Shown here: piece after piece, positions 57,321 to 64,000 of the stretch
Layout: every line of letters starts with the position of its first letter
Numbering within the stretch: position 1 is the stretch's first letter
Assembly: GCA_963693315.1 (NCBI GenBank)
Contig: OY856188.1
Location: 200,483,619 to 200,547,618, forward strand
Length of the DNA: 64,000 nt
Direction of reading: 5' to 3'
From: Diogma glabrata
Lineage: Eukaryota > Arthropoda > Insecta > Diptera > Cylindrotomidae
Notes under the pieces: model-generated
The model's input: only the letters and a program-made list of their open reading frames with translations
Database searches by the model: none
What the model was told of the DNA's origin: nothing
Translations under genes and position numbers: made by a program

Positions 57321-58560
57321 TTAATTGGGATCGTTACTCGGAAGTAAACTGATTCGATTGGTAGCTCGTCGAAACGTAGATGAGCTTGTTTTAATAGATG
57401 CCACGCGAATAACTCCGTCTTGCCCTGGATGTAAGTCCACTATCCGACCCAGTTTCCATTGGAGTGGTGGAAGATTGTCTTCGTGTAAGACTACCAAATC
57501 TCCAATACGAAATTGAACGATTCCACTTTGCCATTTGTTACGTTGTTGCAATTCGGACAAGTATTCATTTTGCCATCTGGTCCAAAATCTTTGCATCATA
57601 TGCTGAATTTTCTGAAAGTTGGATAGGCGATTAATCTTTAAATCGAGCAATGACGGTTCGGGTATTGCGTTCAACGGGGCTCCAATAATAAAATGCCCAG
57701 GGGATAACGCTGTAGTGTCAGAAGGATCGTTAGAAAGCGGCGTTATCGGTCGCGAATTGAGACACGCTTCTATTTGCGTTATCAACGTAAATAATTCTTC
57801 TAATGTGCATTGATGAGTTCCAATAACACGCTTCAAATGGTGCTTCGCACTCTTGATGGCTGACTCCCACAATCCACCGAAATGAGGCGAGCGAGGTTTA
57901 ATGGTTTTCCACTCTATGTTATGTTCGCTACAAAATTTATTAATAGGTTCTTGAAATGTCTGTGACAAGAAAAGTCGTTTTAGTTTCTGAAGTTCATTGC
58001 GTGCACCAATGAAATTAGTAGCATTATCAGATATGATTTTAGAGCACAACCCACGACGAGCCACGAATCTTTTGAGACAAGCGAGAAATGCCTCGGACGA
58101 TGCGTCAGTAACAATGTCCAAATGAACAGCCTTAGTGGCAAAACAGATAAAAAGACAACAGTAACATTTTTGTTGTATCTTCGAACGTCTTTTTTGTTTA
58201 AATGTAAACGGACCACAGAAATCTACACCAACTATAGTAAAAGCACGATCAACCTTGTGGACTCGATCGAGAGGTAAATCTCCCATAATTTGATTCCGAA
58301 GCGACGGTTTGGTACGGAAACAACGAACGCAGGAATGGACAATTTTTCGGCATATATTTCGACCTCCAAGAATCCAAAATGACTAACGTACGCTGTATAA
58401 CAATGCTTGAGGTCCAGCATGAAGGTTCCTCACATGCTCATGTCTCACGATCAGAGTAGTGAAAGGGTGTTTCTCAGGTAACAGAACTGGATGCTTATGA
58501 TTACTTGTAATGTCTGCTTGTGATAGTCTACCACCAACTCTTAGAAGTCCGTCTTTGTCT
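57321..58560 (-). pseudogene. BEL/Pao integrase, one stop and a frameshift
   Basis: In the frame following gag-pol, LDKDGLLRVGGRL begins the region near 58560. A zinc-binding part (HEHVRNLHAGPQ...CVRCF) comes next, with a TAG at 58383-58385 in the middle. From 58286 it is open for 321 residues. Catalytic residues are in IVGVDFCGPF, KIISDNATNF and the Glu of HFGGLWESAIKS (D,D,E). The DUF5641-type tail follows (FWTRWQNEYLSELQQR, GDLVVLHEDNLPPLQWKLGR). Integrase inserts the DNA copy. The stop and the upstream frameshift disable the polyprotein. Confidence 0.9.
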
Positions 58561-61500
58561 AGAAACGGTGATAACGCACGGATACTGCTATTATGAATCG
58601 TCGTACTGCTATTATGAAAGCTCGTAAGTCCGCTGTAAAGTGTTGTTGTTGAACAAGTCGTATTAATATCAACGACGCATTATTAATTTCATCAGGTTGC
58701 AATTGAAGAGTTGTTGATAGTACGCGTTGTGCGCTTGATTTTGAGTTGTTAATGAAACGATATATAAATGCTACGACTCTATGTAGCCTGGTGAGACAGC
58801 TGAATCGATCAAAAATTGGATTCACTTCCATTGGCTGTTGAGTTAAGGTTGGGTTTGGAGGCTTTCGACACTCGAGAGATGATAACTCTTGCGTGATTTG
58901 CAATTCAGTTGCAGTGGGCCAGAATGATGATGAGAGCCTTAAAAATTCAGGGCCATTCCACCAACTAGATGATGACAACAACTGTGATGGCATTAGCCCT
59001 CGTGAGACCATATCGGCTGGATTATCAACTGTAGGTACATGTCGCCAATCCTCCTTTGATGTTATTTCATGAATTTTTGTCAATCGATTTGCCACGAATG
59101 TGGTAAATCTGTACGGCTCGGAACGAATTCGAAATAGAGTGATCGTGGAATCGGTCCACAGATGTACTGAGTCGAATGTGATTTCCATTGTATTTATAAT
59201 CTTATGAATTAACTCTGATAACAATACCGCTGCGCAAAGTTCCAACCGAGGAATAGTTTCAATTTTTAAGGGAGAAACCCGAGATTTCGAACATAATAGT
59301 ACTATTTTGTGTTGGTTACTTGCCGTTACTGTTCTTGCATAAACAACACCTCCGTATGCTCGCTCCGAAGCATCACAAAACCCATGCAACTCAAGCTTAA
59401 TTCTGTCATGAGTCGTAATCAAACGTGGAACCGTGACTTGATGGAGTGAGTGCAGTTCTTCTTTAAACCCTTTCCAATGCTGCGCAATATTGTGTGGTAG
59501 ACAAACGTCCCATCCCACATCTTGCAACTTCCAAATTGATTGCATTACCAATTTAGCAGTGAGAATTATAGGTGCGCAAATACCGAGAGGATCAAATAAT
59601 TGGCAGATCTCTGATAATATTATACGTTTAGTGCATTTTGATGAAACAGGTAACTTATTGAGTTGAATTTCGAACACATCAGTTTCAATATTCCATAAGA
59701 CTCCCAGAACCAAATTAACAGATGTTGTGGGTTGTTCACTGGACGTTAATTGGTGAGCGTTGGACAGAAATTTCCTTAATTCAAACCCACCTGAATGGAG
59801 TAGGTCTATTAAATCTTGCTTTAAGATGATCGCTTCGTCTAACGTAGATGCGCCCGTTAACACGTCGTCCACGTAGAAGTCATGTTCTAATACTCTGGCA
59901 GCGTTAGGGAACTTAGAGTATTCGTCACTGGCAAGTTGTTTAAGAGTACGGATTGCCAAAAATGGTGCACATGCCGTCCCATACGTGACGGTATTTAATG
60001 TAAACGTTTGCAATGTTTCAGACGGGCTATTACGCCATAAAATTTGTTGAAAATGTCGGTCATGTTCATGAATCAAAATCTGGCGATACATTTTAGTGAT
60101 GTCCCCGCAAAATGCCACGATATGTTTCCGAAACCTCAGAAGGGTTGTTATCAAGCTTGGTTGAATGGTGGGACCAATCATCAAGCAATCGTTCAAAGAT
60201 ATGCCAGATGACGTTTTAGAGGAGGCATTAAACACCACACGGAGTTTAGTGGTGGAACTTTGTGGCTTAATAACGTAATGATGGGGTAAGTAATAGCCGG
60301 CTTCATGTTCGTCATGGCTGACCTTACTCATGTGACCTAAATTCTGGTATTCGTTCATAAAATCAATGTATTGGGCCCTTATTTCTTGATTGCCTTGTAA
60401 ACGTTTTTCTAACGCTATAAATTGACGGACGGCAGACAAATAAGATAATCCTAACGAAGCCAGCTTAGTATTGGTAGGCAATCCAACTTGATATCGTCCT
60501 TCTGATGTACGTATCACAGTCTCCTTATAATGCTCCTCACAAGCTGTTTCTTCCTGCGACCAACACGGTTTAGTTGGTAAATGTTCCAATTCCCAGAATT
60601 GTTTAACTCTGGCTTCCAACATGTGAGTACTACATAACGCTATGTGCGAGTGTTGTTCCTTGGTCTGACATATTTGAGTGTTCAGTTTTCCACATATTAC
60701 ATGTCCGAACTCAGAATCAACTAGAGGAGGCAGGTCTTCGCGGAGTTTGAATGACGTACCTTTAAATAGTTGGTGGTACACCTCTGCACCTAATAATAAA
60801 TCAATGCGACCAGGCACATGAAAATATGGATCAGCTAAGCTTAGATGTTCGGGTAGCCACGCTGGAGTAAACGGGATATGTATAGAGGGTAGTTCCTTTG
60901 TAATTACAGGTAAAACATACAATTTAAGTGAGACCGCAAAGTTAGAACATCGCGATGAAATTGTCAAAATGACCTTATGCTTAATCAGTGTTTCGCATGC
61001 GCCAATACCTGTAATGATTTTAGACGTCGGATACCGTCGTACCTGGAGTATTTTACACGTCTGCTCGGTAACAAAGTTCAACGTTGACCCACTGTCGAGA
61101 AGTGCTCGGCATGTCACTCGGATTCCATCATTAATAGACGCATGCACAAGAGCCGTTCCGAGAATAATTAAGTCGGTATACGTTTTCTCCGATTTATTAG
61201 ATAACAATTCTGGAGCGTGCACCGCTGAACATGACGCTTCAACAGTCATCTGCTCGCCACCTATAGGTTCCTCCTGGTTACTACAACTGAGTACTGTTGA
61301 TTTTCCACTGTGAGATTCAACGTCAGTCTTGATCCGTGGCACGTTAATGTCGTCAAAATGGAGAAGAGTATGATGTTTGTTTGAGCATCTATTGCATGGG
61401 TTTTTATTACATAGACTGATTAAATGGTGTTCCAACAGGCAGTTCCCACACAGTCGTAACGCTTTTATGAAGTAGAATCGTAATTTGGGAGTCATTTGTG

Positions 61501-62542
61501 GGCCAGTAAACACTGGACATTGCGTCAAATTATGGTCTCCTTTACAATAGGCGCAGTTATTACCATTTCTGGGCGTCGCAGCAACGCTGTCAACGTTGAA
61601 TGACATTGTTCTTTGTGGTTTAAACGGTCGCGATGGAGTTTGTGCAGAGTTGGCGGACAGAGCATGGAGTACCTTAATTCGGGATCTAAGTAATTCGAGA
61701 AGTTCAGATAGTGACATGATTTCTTTTGGTTTAGTGTTTTTCACAATAAACACTCTCGAGGTATTATCTAATCGTTGGATTAAATGATGGACTAGTAGCA
61801 AATCCCATTCATTGACCTTGGCCTTCAGCGATTTTAGCGCGCTCACGTGTTTTACTACCTTATCCACAAACCATTGTAGTAACTTTGGCGAATTTTCTTG
61901 TGTGATTCGTACGTCATACAGTTCACGTATGTGTAATCGTTGGATAGCTATTTCATTATTATAGTGATCACATAATGTATTCCAGGCAATTTCATAATTT
62001 GTGGCGGTGACAGGTAAACTTTCGATAAACGAATACGCTGAACCTGCACGAACACTGGACGTCAAATACAAGAATTTTATAGTTGGATCCAATTTCTTTG
62101 AGTGAATTAAATCACAGAACACATCACGAAACGCCAACCATTCTGATTCCATCCCGTTAAAGGTAGGCAATACGATTTCTGGTAATTTTATTCCGGCACA
62201 TGGTGAATTAGGACTTAATTCGTGAATAGACGTATTGTGAAAGGACGTTGATACGGTTTCTTCAGCTCTTTTTGTATCGTGGAGTTTATCTCTGATGGCC
62301 GATTCCATGGTCAGATACTCATCATCAAATAACACGCGATCTGGGCCACTCGCATCATCTAGCGCTTCCAACTTGGCTTGCGTATGGTCATACTTTTCGT
62401 AAATTGAGTGAAGTCGGTGTAAACATGACTCCAGCGCACCGATGGTTGACACGGTTATAAGACGAGTCTTAAGATTAGTGAGTTGACCCTTGAACGCTCC
62501 GCGTTGCTTTTTCAAATGGTCAATCTTTATCTGATCGTCCAT
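58559..62542 (-). CDS. BEL/Pao Gag-protease-RT-RNase H polyprotein
   Basis: About 1,327 residues from the ATG at 62542; upstream the frame extends only through a TTG. The Gag N-terminus is DUF1759-like (LPEIVLPTFNGMESEWLAF, then SVRAGSAYSFIESL). Zinc knuckles follow at residues about 325-400 (CAYCKGDHNLTQC; CGNCLLEHHLISLC). The protease has LLDSGSTLNFV at about 480. The RT has LRVVFNASSKTS, FCGDITKMYRQI and the catalytic YVDDVLTGA at about 890. The Pao-type RNase H has LHGFCDASERAYGGVVY, IPRLELCAAVLLSEL and WTDSTITL. The frame then ends early at 58559 by a frameshift close to a 21-bp direct duplication (58583-58618), which cuts off integrase. All upstream domains look intact, so decay is recent. 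Confidence 0.93.
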   Translation of the reverse strand: MDDQIKIDHLKKQRGAFKGQLTNLKTRLITVSTIGALESCLHRLHSIYEKYDHTQAKLEALDDASGPDRVLFDDEYLTMESAIRDKLHDTKRAEETVSTSFHNTSIHELSPNSPCAGIKLPEIVLPTFNGMESEWLAFRDVFCDLIHSKKLDPTIKFLYLTSSVRAGSAYSFIESLPVTATNYEIAWNTLCDHYNNEIAIQRLHIRELYDVRITQENSPKLLQWFVDKVVKHVSALKSLKAKVNEWDLLLVHHLIQRLDNTSRVFIVKNTKPKEIMSLSELLELLRSRIKVLHALSANSAQTPSRPFKPQRTMSFNVDSVAATPRNGNNCAYCKGDHNLTQCPVFTGPQMTPKLRFYFIKALRLCGNCLLEHHLISLCNKNPCNRCSNKHHTLLHFDDINVPRIKTDVESHSGKSTVLSCSNQEEPIGGEQMTVEASCSAVHAPELLSNKSEKTYTDLIILGTALVHASINDGIRVTCRALLDSGSTLNFVTEQTCKILQVRRYPTSKIITGIGACETLIKHKVILTISSRCSNFAVSLKLYVLPVITKELPSIHIPFTPAWLPEHLSLADPYFHVPGRIDLLLGAEVYHQLFKGTSFKLREDLPPLVDSEFGHVICGKLNTQICQTKEQHSHIALCSTHMLEARVKQFWELEHLPTKPCWSQEETACEEHYKETVIRTSEGRYQVGLPTNTKLASLGLSYLSAVRQFIALEKRLQGNQEIRAQYIDFMNEYQNLGHMSKVSHDEHEAGYYLPHHYVIKPQSSTTKLRVVFNASSKTSSGISLNDCLMIGPTIQPSLITTLLRFRKHIVAFCGDITKMYRQILIHEHDRHFQQILWRNSPSETLQTFTLNTVTYGTACAPFLAIRTLKQLASDEYSKFPNAARVLEHDFYVDDVLTGASTLDEAIILKQDLIDLLHSGGFELRKFLSNAHQLTSSEQPTTSVNLVLGVLWNIETDVFEIQLNKLPVSSKCTKRIILSEICQLFDPLGICAPIILTAKLVMQSIWKLQDVGWDVCLPHNIAQHWKGFKEELHSLHQVTVPRLITTHDRIKLELHGFCDASERAYGGVVYARTVTASNQHKIVLLCSKSRVSPLKIETIPRLELCAAVLLSELIHKIINTMEITFDSVHLWTDSTITLFRIRSEPYRFTTFVANRLTKIHEITSKEDWRHVPTVDNPADMVSRGLMPSQLLSSSSWWNGPEFLRLSSSFWPTATELQITQELSSLECRKPPNPTLTQQPMEVNPIFDRFSCLTRLHRVVAFIYRFINNSKSSAQRVLSTTLQLQPDEINNASLILIRLVQQQHFTADLRAFIIAVRRFIIAVSVRYHRF

Positions 62543-63024
62543 AATGTTGTGGTATGAATTCACCAGACTAGAGCTGACAGTAGACAAGAAACTTACGAAA
62601 TATGAGTAAAACTGAGAGGGTGGACTACCGATAACCGCTCTTTACGCTCAGACAACTATTGTCAACTACGTTGACCAATGACCAAGTAACGCAGGGTGTG
62701 TTTAATGTATAACTGATGTCTTTCAGAACTGATTTAAATTATTATGATTACAACGAATGTGACAAGCATTTAGGTTAAAAATTGTTCAACAAGGACCAAT
62801 CTCGTTCACACCGCTAACAAACATCAAGTGACTTTAGATGAAACAATATACTAGACAATGCATGTAATCAAGCGCTACAAGCTACTATTATAACGATCGT
62901 AACCAACAACTTAGATAACCTTAAAACATTTTTAAATTAAACTTTAAGTTAATAAGTACCAAAGAAGTTTCCTTGGTTTACCTGACTTTCAATTAAATTT
63001 TGCGATGATCCAGAACTCCTGTTT
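62543..63024 (-). other. BEL 5' leader
   Basis: Untranslated sequence between the primer-binding site and the gag ATG. No further frame recognised; a packaging signal would be expected here but cannot be read by eye. Confidence 0.6.
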
Positions 63025-63047
63025 CTCAAATCCGGCTCGAAGGACCA
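63025..63047 (-). other. BEL primer-binding site (tRNA-Tyr type)
   Basis: The minus strand begins TGGTCCTTCGAGCCGGAT one base after the LTR. Its complement ends in TCCGGCTCGAAGGACCA, which fits the 3' end of insect tRNA-Tyr including CCA. The match seems to extend to about 23 bases. Confidence 0.85.
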
Positions 63048-63048
63048 A

Positions 63049-64000
63049 TGTTAGCTCTGGTCGTTAGTGGACTGTATTTTTTTGTAATTTGACAATATAT
63101 GAACTCGACGATGCCACATCAGCAATTGATGATAAACAGTATGATGACGATAAATCACTATATAATACAATCAGCTGGTGACGACTCAATAACATTACAC
63201 ATCAGCAACTGACGATAAACAGTACGATGATGATGAATTAATGTATAATATAATCAGCTGGTGATGACTCAATAGCAATATACATCAGCAGTAATTGATT
63301 ATAAATAGTACGATGACGAATGAATTAATATATATAATACAATCAGCTGGTGATGACTCAATAGCAATATACATCAGCAGTAATTGATAATAAATAGTAC
63401 GATGACGAATAATTCAAAGGATGAAACCAATTGATGATAAACAGTACGATGACGATGAATTAATATATAATACACTCAGCTGGTGATGACTCAATAGCAA
63501 TACACATCAGTAATTGATAATAAACAGTACGATGCCGATGAATTAGTATATACTATAATCAGTTGGTGACGACTCAATAACATTACACATCAGCAACTCA
63601 TAATAAACAGTATGATGACGATAAATCACTATATAATACAATCAGCTGGTGACGACTCAATAACATTACACATCAGCAACTGACGATAAACAGTACGATG
63701 ATGATGAATTAATATATAATATAATCAGCTGATGATGACTCAATAGCAATATACATCAGCAGTAATTGATAATAAACAGTACGATGATGATGAATTAGTA
63801 TATAATACAATCAGCTGGTGACGACTCAATAACATTACACATCAGCAACTGACAATAAACAGTACGATGATGATGAATTAATATATAATATAATCAGCTG
63901 ATGATGACTCAATAGCAATATACATCAGCAGTAATTGATAATAAACAGTACGATGATGATGAATTAGTATATACTATAATCAGTTGGTGACGACTCAATA
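63049..64000 (-). repeat. BEL 5' LTR, partial, with 83-bp minisatellite
   Basis: Starts TGTTAGCTCTGGTCG. From 63118 it consists of the same 83-bp units as the left LTR, in the same order, with few substitutions (for example GATGAATT for GACGAATT in the fifth unit). It lacks the hAT insertion. It is cut by the window end, so the LTR length is at least 952 bp. Confidence 0.92.

Larger units (their letters stand above)
46595..64000 (-). mobile_element. BEL/Pao LTR retrotransposon with nested insertions, right end cut
   Basis: The element is on the minus strand. Its 5' LTR starts at 63049 and leaves the window on the right. Its 3' LTR begins its terminal match at 46595. Gag-pol (62542-58559) and integrase (58560-57321) are clearly BEL/Pao, and the primer-binding site fits tRNA-Tyr. 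Two hAT elements (46664-47857 and 51626-56542) inflate it by 6.1 kb. Both LTRs contain the same minisatellite in the same unit order with only scattered differences, so the insertion is fairly young. The right-hand target duplication is outside the window. Confidence 0.93.

Overview
The window looks like a repeat-dominated, AT-rich stretch of an arthropod nuclear genome, most likely an insect. The reasons are Ty3/gypsy and BEL/Pao LTR retrotransposons whose primer-binding sites fit insect tRNA-Leu and tRNA-Tyr, several non-LTR retrotransposon types, a Penelope-like element, hAT and TA-type DNA transposons, two DINE-1/HINE-like elements, and one host gene with a 67-bp intron. The species cannot be named from the sequence. 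Only one intact host gene was found: NAD(P)HX epimerase (NAXE; 35654-36509, two exons). An LDL-receptor-related (LRP) pseudogene lies at about 8.1-10.5 kb, and there is a decayed tRNA-Val-like sequence at 36.6 kb. Almost everything else is mobile DNA, often nested several levels deep.

Layout. 1-1256: foldback repeat and unassigned AT-rich DNA. 1257-5924: gypsy element, minus strand, ATAT target duplication, identical LTRs, reverse transcriptase and most of RNase H deleted. 6.1-7.9 kb: a cluster of small inverted-repeat elements (MITEs). 8.1-10.5 kb: LRP pseudogene. 10551-22444: one non-LTR retrotransposon with a 10-bp target duplication, split by a TA-type inverted-repeat element that carries a dead RTE LINE (10766-13884) and by a 6.1-kb LTR element with one unusual 859-codon frame and no pol (15263-21363). 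22.7-28.0 kb: a long-inverted-repeat element holding a pogo-like element and a truncated Penelope-like element with inverted terminal repeats and hammerhead-like motifs. 28.5-30.2 kb: broken LINE with an RNase H domain. 30.2-35.6 kb: MITEs, a solo LTR and a hAT element. 35.65-36.54 kb: NAXE. 37.7-46.6 kb: a third copy of the long-inverted-repeat element, a 200-N gap, minisatellites, HINE copy A, and a 4.1-kb inverted-repeat element that contains a decayed protein gene and a young LINE insertion. 46595 to the end: a BEL/Pao element, minus strand, whose LTRs carry a roughly 83-bp minisatellite. It is interrupted by a hAT in the left LTR (with a further MITE inside) and by a 4.9-kb hAT in the 3' region (with HINE copy B inside the transposase remnant).

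The genes do not form a pathway. The biology is the order and mechanism of insertions. In several cases target duplications, or reading frames that resume exactly across an insertion, fix the boundaries to the base. Coordinates of terminal inverted repeats and target duplications were read by eye. Family names rest on recognised motifs, not on database searches.
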